DNA from: an uncultured Bacillota bacterium
Lineage (GTDB): Bacteria; Bacillota_I; Bacilli_A; RFN20; CAG-631
Assembly (NCBI GenBank): GCA_902491575.1
Contig: CABUID010000007.1
Location: 25,594 to 89,593, forward strand
Reading direction: 5' to 3'
DNA: 64,000 bases
Of the stretch, positions 15,886-25,441 are shown one piece after another (the stretch's first letter is position 1; each line of letters starts with the position of its first letter). The notes under the pieces were generated by a model. The model was given only the letters and a program-made list of their open reading frames with translations. It searched no databases and was not told the origin of the DNA. The translations under genes and the position numbers were made by a program.

Positions 15886-17460
15886 ATGAAAAAACCTATT
15901 TTATTAGTTGTTATGGATGGTGTTGGATTTTCAAAAACTGGTCTTGGTGACGCAGTTACTTTAGCCAATACACCAACTTTAGATTTTTTATTAAAAAATT
16001 ATCCAAATGTTCGTTTAAAAGCTCATGGATCTGCTGTTGGACTTCCAAGTGATGAAGATATGGGAAATTCAGAAGTTGGTCATAATGCTCTTGGATGTGG
16101 GCAAATTTATTCACAAGGTGCAAAACTTGTAAATGAATCTATTGAAACAAAAAAGATTTATCAATCTTCTTCTTGGAAAGAAGTGATTGATAATGTTCTG
16201 CTTCATCAATCAACTCTTCATTTCCTTGGTCTTCTTTCCGATGGGAATGTTCATTCCAATATCACTCATTTAATTTCAATGTTGCATGAAGTTAAATCTG
16301 AAGGAGTGAAAAAAGTACGTATTCACATTCTATTAGATGGACGAGATGTTCCTGCGACGAGTGCATTAACTTATGTAAATGAATTAGAAAAAGAACTAGC
16401 TTCTTTAAATGATGCTCAATTTGATGGTCAAATTGCTTCCGGTGGAGGTAGAATGAAAATCACAATGGACCGTTATCAAGCAAATTGGAAGATGGTGGAA
16501 GAAGGTTGGAGAACACATGTTTTAGGTGAAGCAAGAATGTTTGCTTCAGCTACGGAAGCAATTCAAACTTATCGTGATGAAATTTTAGGTGTAATTGACC
16601 AAGATTTACCTGCGTTTGTCATTGCCAAAAATAATGAGCCAATTGGTAAAATCAAGGATCATGATTCCGTTGTTTTATTTAATTTTCGTGGGGATAGAGC
16701 AATTGAGATTTCAATGGCTTTTGATCAAAAAGATTTTGATAAATTTGATCGTAAGTATTATCCAGATGTTGTTTATGCTGGATTATTACAATATGATGGT
16801 GATTTGAAAATTCCTTCAAGATTTTTAGTGAATCCTCCAGAAATTCATCATACTTTGACAGAAGTATTGGTTGCAAATCGAATCAATGAATATGCCATAT
16901 CGGAAACACAAAAATATGGACATGTAACTTATTTTTGGAATGGAAATCGTTCCGATAAGTTTTCAGAGGAGTTAGAAACTTATGTAGAGATTCCTTCTGA
17001 TAAAGTATCCTTTGATGAAAGACCATGGATGAAATCTGCTGAAATAACAGATACATTAATTGAGGCTTTAAAGAGTCATCAATATGGTTTTTTAAGAGTA
17101 AATTTCCCAAATGGGGATATGGTTGGACATACTGGCTCATTACCAGCGACGATTTGCTCTATGGAAGCATTGGATTTAGCTTTAGCTAGAATTTTAAAGG
17201 TTGTAAAGGAAGAAGGATATACTTTATTAGTTACTGCAGATCATGGTAATGCAGATGAAATGCTTGAAAAAAATAAAAAAGGTGAACTTCAAGTACGTAC
17301 AGCTCACTCATTAAATCCAGTTCCTTTTATCATTGTTGATGATGAAATAAAATATGAATTTGAAGAAGGAAATTATGGCCTTGCAAATGTGGCACCAACA
17401 ATAGTCAAAATGTTAGGTTTATCCCTTCCTTCATCTTGGGAAAAACCAATGATCAAATAA
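15886..17460 (+). CDS. gpmI: 2,3-bisphosphoglycerate-independent phosphoglycerate mutase
   Basis: GpmI interconverts 3- and 2-phosphoglycerate in glycolysis, using two Mn2+ ions. The alkaline-phosphatase-fold N-terminus LLVVMDGVGF supplies the first metal Asp. The phospho-acceptor serine is in DMGNSEVGHNALG near residue 65. The phosphotransferase domain contains HILLDGRDVPATSA, and the C-terminal metal sites are in PNGDMVGHTG and VTADHGNADEM. The 524 aa is slightly above the usual 510. It follows the redox cluster closely with GGAGG upstream, so it may be co-transcribed, and it ends at a strong terminator. Confidence 0.97.
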   Translation: MKKPILLVVMDGVGFSKTGLGDAVTLANTPTLDFLLKNYPNVRLKAHGSAVGLPSDEDMGNSEVGHNALGCGQIYSQGAKLVNESIETKKIYQSSSWKEVIDNVLLHQSTLHFLGLLSDGNVHSNITHLISMLHEVKSEGVKKVRIHILLDGRDVPATSALTYVNELEKELASLNDAQFDGQIASGGGRMKITMDRYQANWKMVEEGWRTHVLGEARMFASATEAIQTYRDEILGVIDQDLPAFVIAKNNEPIGKIKDHDSVVLFNFRGDRAIEISMAFDQKDFDKFDRKYYPDVVYAGLLQYDGDLKIPSRFLVNPPEIHHTLTEVLVANRINEYAISETQKYGHVTYFWNGNRSDKFSEELETYVEIPSDKVSFDERPWMKSAEITDTLIEALKSHQYGFLRVNFPNGDMVGHTGSLPATICSMEALDLALARILKVVKEEGYTLLVTADHGNADEMLEKNKKGELQVRTAHSLNPVPFIIVDDEIKYEFEEGNYGLANVAPTIVKMLGLSLPSSWEKPMIK

Positions 17461-17485
17461 TTTTTTTCATCCATAAAGTTTCAAG

Positions 17486-17517
17486 AGGATTATTTATAAC
17501 TCATAAATAATCCTTTT
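17486..17517 (+). terminator. Terminator after gpmI
   Basis: AGGATTATTTAT and ATAAATAATCCT form a long stem around AACTC, followed by a T-rich tract. Confidence 0.8.
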
Positions 17518-17524
17518 ATTATAA

Positions 17525-17558
17525 ATAAAAAATATGCAAATTTTATATTATCTGCATA
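17525..17558 (-). terminator. Probable terminator of the NifU-like gene
   Basis: On the minus strand TATGCA pairs with TGCATA around a 14-base loop and is followed by a run of U. The stem is short, so strength is uncertain. Confidence 0.5.
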
Positions 17559-17584
17559 CTTTTATGAATTTAAATAAAGGATTC

Positions 17585-17854
17585 TTAATTTTCTTCAATA
17601 TACACTTCGTCATGGACTTCAAAAATATTTGTGACTTTTACAACCCCAGGTACTTCTTCTTTTAATAAGGTAGCTACGCCATCTTGCAAAGTAGAATCTA
17701 TAAGTTCACAACCAGCGCATGCACCAATCATCTTTACAAATACTTCTCCATCTTTATAGGAAACAAATTCAATATCTCCTCCATCACGATTTAAAAAAGG
17801 TCTGATTTTTTCTAAAACAGTAACAATTTGTTTTTCAATTTCTTCATTTGCCAT
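17585..17854 (-). CDS. NifU C-terminal-domain Fe-S scaffold protein
   Basis: This 89-aa single-domain protein is of the NifU-C (Nfu) type, which carries or delivers Fe-S clusters. The N-terminus has IRPFLNRDGGDIEFV, the family signature, and the cluster-binding cysteines are in GACAGCEL (CxxC) near residue 45. It is a single gene with GGTGG upstream of its ATG and a weak terminator behind. In Firmicutes such proteins (YutI-like) supply clusters to enzymes, here perhaps the several Fe-S proteins of this window. Confidence 0.88.
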   Translation of the reverse strand: MANEEIEKQIVTVLEKIRPFLNRDGGDIEFVSYKDGEVFVKMIGACAGCELIDSTLQDGVATLLKEEVPGVVKVTNIFEVHDEVYIEEN

Positions 17855-18029
17855 ATTTCCACCTTCTTTTGCGTTGATATTATAGCATTAATTTTATTAA
17901 AATGATACTTTTATTTATAAATATTGATGAAAATTTAGAACGATTTGCACTTAAATCATAACATAGTATGGACAAATGAATTTAAAAATTTCATTTTGTA
18001 ATATTTTACCAAAAATATTAACCAAACTA

Positions 18030-18058
18030 TGAACAAACTTCATCTTTTGTGATATAAT
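18030..18058 (+). promoter_or_regulatory. Promoter of the S1-protein/pgi operon
   Basis: TGAACA and TATAAT are 17 bases apart. The transcription start would fall near 18065, so the ATG that overlaps the -10 box at 18057 cannot be the translation start. Confidence 0.7.
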
Positions 18059-18077
18059 GTTGCACGAGGGTAAGATA

Positions 18078-18452
18078 ATGAATGAGTTAAGAGTTGGAGA
18101 GATAATAAAAGTTCAAGTTATAGGGTTTCAACCCTATGGAATATTCATTAAATCTTTGGATAATGAAGAATATACAGGATTAATCCATATTTCAGAAATT
18201 TCTAATGATTTTGTAAAAGATGTTACAAAAGTCGCTAACTATGGTGATATTTTATTTGCAAAAATTTTAGATATTGATAAGGAAAATCATCATATTAAAT
18301 TATCCATCAAAGCCACTCAGCCCAAAGTTAGATACAAATCAAATTACATAAAGCAGAAAAATAATGCTTATAATAGTGATTTTTCCTCGTTAGCATTACA
18401 TTTAAATGATTGGATTATGGAACAGTTGAAGGAGAAAAAAGAACATGATTAG
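18078..18452 (+). CDS. S1-domain RNA-binding protein (GSP13/YugI/CvfD-like)
   Basis: This small RNA-binding protein of 124 aa consists mainly of one S1 domain at residues 4-75 (VGEIIKVQVIGFQPYGIFI, GLIHISEIS, VAKILDID-type strand, IKLSIKAT). The C-terminal tail is basic then acidic. Homologues bind ribosomes or act as post-transcriptional regulators in Bacilli. The start at 18078 was chosen because it has a GAGGG site and lies downstream of the inferred transcription start. It overlaps pgi by eight bases; B. subtilis also has yugI close to pgi, so the pairing is old. Confidence 0.85.
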   Translation: MNELRVGEIIKVQVIGFQPYGIFIKSLDNEEYTGLIHISEISNDFVKDVTKVANYGDILFAKILDIDKENHHIKLSIKATQPKVRYKSNYIKQKNNAYNSDFSSLALHLNDWIMEQLKEKKEHD

Positions 18453-19728
18453 AGTAAATTTATCCAGAGTTAACAATAATTGTAAAAACACGATGAAAAT
18501 AATGAAGAGTAGAGTTTATTCCATTGATAAAATGATAAATGAAAAATCTGGAGAAGGTTCAGATTTTTTAGGATGGACAACCTATGCGAATACACTCACT
18601 AGTGCTGATTTGAAAAAAATTCAGAAAACGGCAGAACGGATAAAAAATAATTGTGATGTATTAGTTGTTGTAGGTATCGGTGGAAGTTATCTTGGTGCAA
18701 AAGCGGCAATGGATGCCATTAATGGCATTATTAATCCTCCTGAATGTAAAATTGTCTTTTTAGGCAATACATTATCACCTACCTATACAGCTCAAGTTTT
18801 AGATTCTTTAAAAGAGAAAAAAATAGCTATCAATGTCATCTCAAAATCAGGTACAACTACTGAAACAGCGATTGCATTTCGCTTATTAGTAGAACTTGCT
18901 AAAAAATGTTGGGGGCCTAAAAAATATGCAAAGTATGTGATTGCAACTACCGATGCAAGAAAGGGTGCTTTACATCAAATGGCATTTGCAGAAGGCTATG
19001 AAGAATTTGTCATTCCAAATGATATTGGAGGGCGTTATTCTGTATTTACACCAGTAGGATTATTCCCAATGGCAGTAGCAGGTATAGATATTTTTTCTTT
19101 CATAGACGGTGTAAGAAATGGAATGAACGAATATTCTTCTTCCAATTTTGAAGAAAATGAAGCCTATAAATATGCTTTAATTAGATATGTAGAAAAAATT
19201 AAAGAAAAAAAATCTGTTGAGTTTTTAATTACTTATGAACCTCATTTTGTCGCTTTATCTGAATGGTGGAAACAATTATTTGCAGAAACAGAAGGGAAAA
19301 ATAAAAAAGGTTTACTTCCTGGTTCATTATGTTTTACTACTGATTTGCATTCTATGGGACAGTTTTGCCAAGATGGTACACCTTGCTTTTTTGAAACGAC
19401 TATCGCCATTGGAAAATATCAAAATGATGTGACTATTCCAAAAACGTTACTCAATTTTGATAAATTAAATTACTTAGCAGGTCACCAATTATCTGAGATT
19501 CAAGACATTGCCATGACTTCTACAATGGATGCACATTTCATTGAGGGTGGACATAATAATGTTTTAATTGAAATAGATGAAATGAATCCTTATAATTTAG
19601 GTCAATTGATGTTTTTCTTTTGCAAAGCTTGTGCAATGTCAGCATATTTGTTAGAGGTTAATCCTTTTAACCAACCTGGAGTAGAGGTTTATAAATCAAG
19701 AATGAAAACTCTATTAAAGAAATTATAA
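18445..19728 (+). CDS. pgi: Glucose-6-phosphate isomerase
   Basis: Pgi interconverts glucose 6-phosphate and fructose 6-phosphate in glycolysis, and links here to the glycogen genes further on. The phosphate-binding GIGGSYLGAKA is near residue 80, and the SIS-domain SKSGTTTETAIAFR near residue 135. Further motifs are NDIGGRYSVFTPVG and HSMGQFCQDG, with the C-terminal QPGVEVYK lysine region. The 427 aa is near the short Bacillus form (about 450). The start overlaps the S1 gene. Confidence 0.97.
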   Translation: MIRVNLSRVNNNCKNTMKIMKSRVYSIDKMINEKSGEGSDFLGWTTYANTLTSADLKKIQKTAERIKNNCDVLVVVGIGGSYLGAKAAMDAINGIINPPECKIVFLGNTLSPTYTAQVLDSLKEKKIAINVISKSGTTTETAIAFRLLVELAKKCWGPKKYAKYVIATTDARKGALHQMAFAEGYEEFVIPNDIGGRYSVFTPVGLFPMAVAGIDIFSFIDGVRNGMNEYSSSNFEENEAYKYALIRYVEKIKEKKSVEFLITYEPHFVALSEWWKQLFAETEGKNKKGLLPGSLCFTTDLHSMGQFCQDGTPCFFETTIAIGKYQNDVTIPKTLLNFDKLNYLAGHQLSEIQDIAMTSTMDAHFIEGGHNNVLIEIDEMNPYNLGQLMFFFCKACAMSAYLLEVNPFNQPGVEVYKSRMKTLLKKL

Positions 19729-19739
19729 TAGTTGAATAT

Positions 19740-20474
19740 ATGACGATTTTTTTGACATTAACCTTTTTATTTGTAGTAGGTTCTTTATCGGGATGGATTT
19801 TAGAATTATTTTTTCGAAGATTTTTCTCTGCTAAAAGATGGATTAACCCTGGTTTTTTAACGGGTCCTTATCTACCGATATATGGATTTGGGTTGGCCTC
19901 TTTATTTGCTTTTTCAAGAATTCATTTATCTTTTATTCATTCTCCTGTTTTATCTAAAATTGTATTGATTTTATTGATGGGAATTTTTCTAACACTCATT
20001 GAGTATATTGGTGGTTTGATTTTTATTAAAGGACTAAAAACAAAACTATGGGATTATTCGAATCAATGGGGAAATATTCAAGGAATCATTTGTCCTTTAT
20101 TTTCTATGATTTGGTTAATAGGATGTGCTCTTTATAATTTGTTTTTAGATCCTTATATTCTTTCTTTAACAAAGTGGTTTGAAAACAATTTGGCTTATTC
20201 TTTTTTTGTAGGTGTCTTTTTTGGTATCATGATTATTGATTTTTCTTCTTCAATACATCTAGCAACAAAGATTAAAAAATTAGCAAACGAATATCACATT
20301 ATCGTTAAGTGGGAAACTTTAAAAAATACAATAGCAGCACATTTAGAGGAAGTAAAAGAAAAAGCACATTTCACTTTGCCCTTTAAATCGAAGTTTTCTT
20401 TAAAAGAGAATATAGAACACTATATTACTGAATTAAAAAAGAATAAGAATAAAAAGAAGAAACAAAATGATTAA
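19740..20474 (+). CDS. COG4905-type membrane protein (CmpB-like putative ABC transporter permease)
   Basis: This 244-aa integral membrane protein has about five hydrophobic helices in residues 1-170. It belongs to the family annotated as putative ABC-transporter type IV permease. Its N-terminus (GSLSGWILELFFRRFF, RWINPGFLTGPYLPIYGFG) is characteristic. The last 60 residues are soluble and very lysine-rich. It follows pgi after 11 bases without a clear ribosome-binding site. No ATPase partner is adjacent and the family's function is not established, so transport is only a database-style label. Confidence 0.78.
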   Translation: MTIFLTLTFLFVVGSLSGWILELFFRRFFSAKRWINPGFLTGPYLPIYGFGLASLFAFSRIHLSFIHSPVLSKIVLILLMGIFLTLIEYIGGLIFIKGLKTKLWDYSNQWGNIQGIICPLFSMIWLIGCALYNLFLDPYILSLTKWFENNLAYSFFVGVFFGIMIIDFSSSIHLATKIKKLANEYHIIVKWETLKNTIAAHLEEVKEKAHFTLPFKSKFSLKENIEHYITELKKNKNKKKKQND

Positions 20475-20487
20475 TTGAATAAAAAAG

Positions 20488-20516
20488 TTGACAATCGAAG
20501 AAAAATTGAATATAAT
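20488..20516 (+). promoter_or_regulatory. Promoter of infC-rpmI-rplT
   Basis: Consensus TTGACA and TATAAT separated by exactly 17 bases. It is the strongest promoter seen in the window, which suits a ribosomal operon. Confidence 0.9.
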
Positions 20517-20522
20517 ATATAA

Positions 20523-20645
20523 GCAACAAAAGTTGTGGAAAGAAGAGGCGCCCGCTTCTCACCTGATTTTTTTAGAAAATAGGTAAATGTCACAATGTAT
20601 TTATAAGTACAATCATAAGGGCGCATCTTGCGTCCTTTTATTTTG
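20523..20645 (+). promoter_or_regulatory. infC operon leader (L20-type) with attenuator terminator
   Basis: The 5' leader starts just after the promoter and contains AGAAGAGGCGCCCGCTTCT, then TCACCT pairing with AGGT further on. It ends in a terminator hairpin: AAGGGCGCA/TGCGTCCTT with loop TCT and T run, 20617-20645. The upstream GCGCCC (20548-20553) is perfectly complementary to GGGCGC in the 5' arm of the terminator, so the two pairings exclude each other. In Bacilli this leader is bound by ribosomal protein L20, which represses the operon. Identity with that Rfam family is by position and general shape only. Confidence 0.75.
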
Positions 20646-20661
20646 TAAGAAAGAAGGTATC

Positions 20662-21225
20662 ATTATCAATAATTCATCATTCAATAATAACAACCGTATG
20701 CCTACCAATAAAAATTCTGAATATATCGTAAATGAAGCGATTCGTTTTCCTAAAGTTTTAGTCATTGATGAAAACGGCAATGCCTTAGGAGTAAAAGATA
20801 AAAGAGAAGCATTAAATATGGCTAAAGAAGCCAATTTAGATTTGTTTTGTATCTCGCCAAATTCTACTCCACCAGTTTGTAAAATTTTAGATTTTGGAAA
20901 ATATCGTTATCAATTAGAAAAAAAGAAAAAAGAAAATGAAAAGAAACAAAAAGCAATGATTCAGGATTTAAAACAAATTCAATTAAGTCCAGTCATTGAT
21001 ACACACGATATTGAAACAAAAGTTCGACATTCTGTTGGATTTTTGAAAAATGGAGATAAAGTTCGTGTTGTAGTACGTTTTAAAGGCAGACAAATGGCTC
21101 ATCCTGAAGTTGGTGAAGATGTGATGAACCGCTTTATTACAATGTGTGAAGAAGTTGGAGTTGTCGAGAAAAAACCTGTAATGGATGGCAGAAATTTAAT
21201 AGCAACTTTAGCACCAAAAAAATAA
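20662..21225 (+). CDS. infC: Translation initiation factor IF-3
   Basis: IF-3 prevents premature subunit joining and proofreads start codons. The N-domain has IVNEAIRFPKVLVIDENGNALG, the linker is lysine-rich, and the C-domain ends MDGRNLIATLAPKK. An open frame extends upstream to 20587, but that ATG is inside the leader and before the terminator. The ribosome-binding site AAGAAGG (20651-20657) is followed by in-frame ATC, ATT and ATC codons at 20659, 20662 and 20665. The ATT at 20662 is proposed because IF-3 genes classically use AUU for autoregulation; this gives 187 aa. The first in-frame ATG after that (20698) has no ribosome-binding site. The precise start is inferred. Confidence 0.9.
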   Translation: MINNSSFNNNNRMPTNKNSEYIVNEAIRFPKVLVIDENGNALGVKDKREALNMAKEANLDLFCISPNSTPPVCKILDFGKYRYQLEKKKKENEKKQKAMIQDLKQIQLSPVIDTHDIETKVRHSVGFLKNGDKVRVVVRFKGRQMAHPEVGEDVMNRFITMCEEVGVVEKKPVMDGRNLIATLAPKK

Positions 21226-21243
21226 ATTAGGAGGGAAAATAAT

Positions 21244-21438
21244 ATGCCAAAAATGAAATCAAAAAAAGCCTTAACAAAAAGAATTAAAATTACTGGAACA
21301 GGCAAATTAAAAAGAAAATGTGCTAACATGTCTCATTTAGCACCACTTAAATCACAAAAACAAAAAAGACACTTAAGTAAAGCAAGATTAGTTTCTGATA
21401 GCGATGCTAAGAGACTACAACCTTGCATTCAAAAATAG
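21244..21438 (+). CDS. rpmI: 50S ribosomal protein L35
   Basis: L35 is a basic protein of the large ribosomal subunit, 64 aa as usual. The sequence PKMKSKKALTKRIKITGTG is the family N-terminus, and the central HLAPLKSQKQKRHL region is typical. The start is preceded by AGGAGGG. It lies between infC and rplT in the universal order infC-rpmI-rplT and shares their leader control. Confidence 0.97.
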   Translation: MPKMKSKKALTKRIKITGTGKLKRKCANMSHLAPLKSQKQKRHLSKARLVSDSDAKRLQPCIQK

Positions 21439-21450
21439 GAGGAAAAGAAA

Positions 21451-21807
21451 ATGAGAGTAAAAGGTGGACCAGCTACTAGAAATAGAAGAAAAAAAGTTTT
21501 AAAATTAGCAAAAGGTTATTATGGCTCTAAACATCTTCTTTTCAGAACTGCTAAAGAACAAGTAATTAAATCTTTGTATTATTCTTTTAGAGATAGAAAA
21601 GCAACAAAAAGAAATTTCAGAAAATTATGGATTGTTAGAATTAATGCTGCTGCAAATCAATGTGGTATGAATTATTCTACAATGATGCACGGTTTGAAAG
21701 TTGCCAATATTGATATTAATCGTAAAATGCTATCTGAATTGGCTATTCATGATTTCTCTGCATTTGCTCAACTTGCAGATACTGCAAAAAAAGCTTTAGC
21801 AAAATAA
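21451..21807 (+). CDS. rplT: 50S ribosomal protein L20
   Basis: L20 is needed early in 50S assembly and, in Bacilli, represses its own operon by binding the leader. The 118 aa match the family length. The N-terminus [28 protein letters not shown] is nearly invariant, and the C-domain has [21 protein letters not shown] precedes the ATG, and a strong terminator closes the operon 13 bases after the stop. Confidence 0.98.
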   Translation: MRVKGGPATRNRRKKVLKLAKGYYGSKHLLFRTAKEQVIKSLYYSFRDRKATKRNFRKLWIVRINAAANQCGMNYSTMMHGLKVANIDINRKMLSELAIHDFSAFAQLADTAKKALAK

Positions 21808-21820
21808 TAATTTTCTTTAT

Positions 21821-21849
21821 GCCTAGTCTAATGACTAGGCTTTTATTTA
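21821..21849 (+). terminator. Terminator of the infC operon
   Basis: GCCTAGTC and GACTAGGC form a perfect 8-bp stem with loop TAAT, followed by TTTTATTT. Confidence 0.92.
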
Positions 21850-21852
21850 TAG

Positions 21853-21887
21853 AAAAAGGTATAGATGATAGTGGTCTATACCTTTTT
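21853..21887 (-). terminator. Terminator of pepT
   Basis: On the minus strand AAAAAGGTATAGA pairs with TCTATACCTTTTT around a nine-base loop. It lies across the 3' end of pepT (stop near 21886) and could also act on the plus strand. Confidence 0.75.
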
Positions 21888-23091
21888 AAATTTTTATTAT
21901 TTCGAGAAGAATTTTTACCATTTTTCGCATTTGTGTTATCGAAACATATTCATATCTTCCATGGAAATTATATCCGCCATCTCCAAGATTTGGACAAGGT
22001 AAACCTTTAAATGACAAATTTGCACCATCTGTTCCTCCACGAATAGGCATAAATTGATAAGGAATTTTTAAATTCTTGTAAGCATTGGTTACTTTATTTA
22101 AAACTTCAGGATTTGCTAAAATAACTTCTTTCATATTTTTATAATTTTCTTTGAATGTTACTTCCACAAAATGGTCATGATATTTTTCATTGATGATTTC
22201 TTTTGCATGAATAAAATCATCCATTTGTCTTTGTAATAGGAAATAGTCATGATTACGTAAGATATATTGTAAGTTTGTTGTTTCGACATTTCCTTGAATA
22301 GCATTTAAATGATGAAAGCCTTCATACATTTCTGTTTTACTTGGAATTTCATTTTTAGGTAATAGATCATCAAATTCTTTAGCGAGTAAAATAGAATTAA
22401 TCATTTTGTTTTTGGCTGATCCAGGATGAATATTTATCCCATTAATTTGTACATCTGCACTTGCCGCATTAAAGTTTTCATATTCAATTGTATAGATATC
22501 ACCACCATCTAAAGTGTATGCATAGTCACAGTTGAAATATTGAACATCAAAATTTTCAGTTCCTCTTCCGATTTCTTCATCGGGTGTAAAGGCGATTTTA
22601 ATGTCTCCATGTCTTAATTGTTTATCTTGAAGGATTCTATAGGCACTTTCTACAATAATAGCAATGCCTGCTTTATCATCTGCTCCAAGTAAAGTGGTTC
22701 CATCGGTAACGATTAAATCTTCTCCTTGATTATTTTTTAAAGTAGGAAATTCTTCTACTTTCATTATCGAATGTTCATTAAGGTGAATATCTTTCCCATC
22801 ATAAGATAGGATAATACGAGGTTTGATATCTTTGCCACTACAATCAGGGGAAGTATCCATATGGGCGATAAATCCAATTGTAGGTACTTTTTGATCTACG
22901 TTAGTTGGAATTGTTGCATAAACAATCCCATATTCATCGACAAAAACATCTTGACAACCTATACTTTTTAATTCATTAACTAAATATTTTGCTAAAATGA
23001 TTTGCTTGGTTGTAGAAGGAGTTGTAGTTGAGTTTTCATCACTTTGGGTATCAAAAGATACATATTTTAAAAATCGTTTTACTAGATCCAT
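21886..23091 (-). CDS. pepT: Peptidase T (tripeptide aminopeptidase)
   Basis: PepT is an M20-family zinc aminopeptidase that removes the N-terminal residue of tripeptides in the cytoplasm. Metal-site motifs are visible in order: GFIAHMDTSPD near residue 75, GTTLLGADDKAGIAI near residue 135, TPDEEIGRGT near residue 170 and YTLDGGDIYTIEYENF near residue 195. The C-terminal IRGGTDGANLSFKGLPCPNLGDGG is diagnostic. Length 401 aa is normal. The start has GGAGGG. It is a single gene, divergent from pnp. Confidence 0.96.
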   Translation of the reverse strand: MDLVKRFLKYVSFDTQSDENSTTTPSTTKQIILAKYLVNELKSIGCQDVFVDEYGIVYATIPTNVDQKVPTIGFIAHMDTSPDCSGKDIKPRIILSYDGKDIHLNEHSIMKVEEFPTLKNNQGEDLIVTDGTTLLGADDKAGIAIIVESAYRILQDKQLRHGDIKIAFTPDEEIGRGTENFDVQYFNCDYAYTLDGGDIYTIEYENFNAASADVQINGINIHPGSAKNKMINSILLAKEFDDLLPKNEIPSKTEMYEGFHHLNAIQGNVETTNLQYILRNHDYFLLQRQMDDFIHAKEIINEKYHDHFVEVTFKENYKNMKEVILANPEVLNKVTNAYKNLKIPYQFMPIRGGTDGANLSFKGLPCPNLGDGGYNFHGRYEYVSITQMRKMVKILLEIIKI

Positions 23092-23205
23092 AATTTTCCC
23101 TCCATCATCTCTTAAAATTATTTTATCATATTTAAAGATAAATGAGCCAAGAATTCTTGATTTTTTGTAAAATCATAAAAAAACAATGATTAAAAAGTAC
23201 TTTTT

Positions 23206-23235
23206 TTAACAAAAATCAAAAAATAGGAGTATAAT
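23206..23235 (+). promoter_or_regulatory. Promoter of pnp
   Basis: TTAACA and TATAAT separated by 18 bases, about 30 bases upstream of the pnp start, with AAGGAG before the ATG. Confidence 0.65.
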
Positions 23236-23265
23236 AGGATTGTTAAAAAAAATAAGGAGAAAAAA

Positions 23266-25434
23266 ATGAAAAAAACATATGAATTAGAGTTCTATGGAAG
23301 AACTTTAAAAGTGGAAGTTGGAGAACTTGCCAAACAAGCTAATGGAGCGGTTTTAGTACGTTATGATGACACCGTTATATTATCAACTGCCTGCTGTGCT
23401 AAAGAAGCGAAAACAGGTATTGATTTTTTCCCATTAACAGTAACTTTTGAAGAAAAGTTATATTCAGTTGGAAAAATTCCTGGCTCTTTTTTAAGAAGAG
23501 AAGGAAGACCTAGTGAACATGCGATTTTAACGGCTCGAATTATTGACCGCCCAATTCGTCCTTTGTTTGATGAAAATTTTAGAAATGAAGTTCAAATTGT
23601 TAACTACGCTTTATCAGTTAACCCAGATATTACACCCGAAATGACGGCTTTATTTGGTTCATCCTTAGCATTATGCATTTCAGATATTCCATTTTCTACA
23701 CCAGTAGCGGGAGTGAAAGTAGGCTACGTTGATGGCCAATTTATTACCAATCCAACTCGTGATCAAATGGAAAAATCATTAATTGACTTAACGGTTGCCG
23801 GCACAAAAGATGCCATTAATATGGTAGAAGCAGGTGCCAAAGAAGTCAGTGAAGAATTAATGCTAGAAGCGTTAATGTATGGACATGAGCAAATCAAGAA
23901 ATTAGTTGAATTTGAGGAAAAAATTATTGCCGAAATTGGTAAAGAAAAAATGAATGTTGAGTTATTTAAAATTGATTTAGACATTCAAAAAGAAGTTTGG
24001 GCTAAATGTAAAGAAGATTTAGTTGCTGCTTGTCGTATTGAAGGAAAATTAGCAAGATATAACAAAATTGATGAATTAACAAAAGCCGTTATTGATGAAT
24101 ATGAGGCAAAAGAATATAGTGATGACGAGCAACATGATTATGTCATGCATCAAGTTGAAACTATCACTCATGATATTGTAAAAGATGAAGTACGTCGTTT
24201 AATTTCAGTTGATAAAATAAGACCAGATGGTCGAAAATTAGACGAAATTCGTCCATTAAATTCACAAGTAGATATTTTGCCAAGAGTACATGGTTCTGCT
24301 TTATTTACACGTGGTGAAACACAAGTATTATCCATTACAACTTTAGGTGCTTTAGGAGATCAACAAATATTAGATAATTTAAATCCTGATGAAGAATTAA
24401 AACGTTTTATGCATCATTACAATTTCCCACCATTTTCTGTTGGAGAAGTAGGCAGAATGGGTAATCCTGGTAGAAGAGAAATCGGGCATGGTGCATTAGG
24501 TGAAAGATCTCTACTGCAAGTTATGCCTACGGAAGAAGAATTCCCATATACAGTCCGTGTCGTATCCGAAGTATTAGAATCAAATGGTTCTTCATCTCAA
24601 GCATCTATATGTGCCTCTACAATGTCTTTGATGGCAGCAGGTGTACCCATTAAACGTCCTGTTGCAGGAGTGGCCATGGGTTTAATTTCTACTGGCGATT
24701 TAAATGATCCAAATTGTCCTTATACTATTTTAACAGATATCCAAGGACAAGAAGACCATTATGGAGATATGGATTTTAAAGTGTCTGGAACGACTAAAGG
24801 TATAACAGCTTTACAAATGGATATTAAAATCAAAGGAATTACTCGTAATATTTTTGAGGAAGCTTTAGCACAAGCTCATAAAGGAAGAATGGAAATCTTA
24901 GAAAATATGTTAAATGCAATTGCCGATGTTCGTCCTGATGTCTCAAAATATGCACCAAAACTAACTCAATTTAATATCAATCCAGATAAAATCCGTGAAG
25001 TTATTGGTCAAGGTGGTAAAACAATCAATGAAATCATAGCCAGTTGTGATAATGTTAAAATTGATATTACAGATGATGGCAGAGTGGTTATTTATCATCA
25101 AGACAGAGAAGCTATCAATAAAGCAAAAGATATTATTTTAAATATTACAAAAGAAGCAAAAGTTGGAGAAATATATAATGCAACCGTAGTAAGAATTGAA
25201 TCCTATGGTGCTTTTGTAAATCTATTTAAAGGTTGTGATGCCTTACTTCATGTATCACAAATTAAACATGAACGTGTTAATCATCCAAAAGATGTTTTAA
25301 AGATAAACGATGAAATTAGAGTCATTGTAACAGAAATAGATGAAAAAGGACGTATTAACGTCTCAGCAAAAGATTTATTACCAAAGCCAGAAAAAAAGGA
25401 AAAGAAAGAAACAAAAGAAGTTGACGAAAATTAA
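23266..25434 (+). CDS. pnp: Polyribonucleotide nucleotidyltransferase (PNPase)
   Basis: PNPase is a phosphorolytic 3'-5' exoribonuclease and degradosome component. The two RNase PH cores are evident: the first around [29 protein letters not shown], the second around [20 protein letters not shown] residues 345-360 and [15 protein letters not shown] near residue 500. A KH domain ([19 protein letters not shown]) and an S1 domain ([19 protein letters not shown]) follow. The 722 aa plus a lysine/glutamate tail match the family. rpsO is not adjacent, unlike in many bacteria. A strong terminator follows. Confidence 0.98.
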   Translation: MKKTYELEFYGRTLKVEVGELAKQANGAVLVRYDDTVILSTACCAKEAKTGIDFFPLTVTFEEKLYSVGKIPGSFLRREGRPSEHAILTARIIDRPIRPLFDENFRNEVQIVNYALSVNPDITPEMTALFGSSLALCISDIPFSTPVAGVKVGYVDGQFITNPTRDQMEKSLIDLTVAGTKDAINMVEAGAKEVSEELMLEALMYGHEQIKKLVEFEEKIIAEIGKEKMNVELFKIDLDIQKEVWAKCKEDLVAACRIEGKLARYNKIDELTKAVIDEYEAKEYSDDEQHDYVMHQVETITHDIVKDEVRRLISVDKIRPDGRKLDEIRPLNSQVDILPRVHGSALFTRGETQVLSITTLGALGDQQILDNLNPDEELKRFMHHYNFPPFSVGEVGRMGNPGRREIGHGALGERSLLQVMPTEEEFPYTVRVVSEVLESNGSSSQASICASTMSLMAAGVPIKRPVAGVAMGLISTGDLNDPNCPYTILTDIQGQEDHYGDMDFKVSGTTKGITALQMDIKIKGITRNIFEEALAQAHKGRMEILENMLNAIADVRPDVSKYAPKLTQFNINPDKIREVIGQGGKTINEIIASCDNVKIDITDDGRVVIYHQDREAINKAKDIILNITKEAKVGEIYNATVVRIESYGAFVNLFKGCDALLHVSQIKHERVNHPKDVLKINDEIRVIVTEIDEKGRINVSAKDLLPKPEKKEKKETKEVDEN

Positions 25435-25441
25435 TAATTTT

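Noticed and set aside
18057..18077. Upstream ATG as start of the S1-domain protein
   Set aside because: It overlaps the -10 box of the promoter, so it would not be transcribed; the ATG at 18078 has a ribosome-binding site.
20587..20661. ATG at 20587 as start of IF-3 (212 aa)
   Set aside because: The added 25 codons run through the leader terminator, are not IF-3-like (cysteine-rich), and have no ribosome-binding site.
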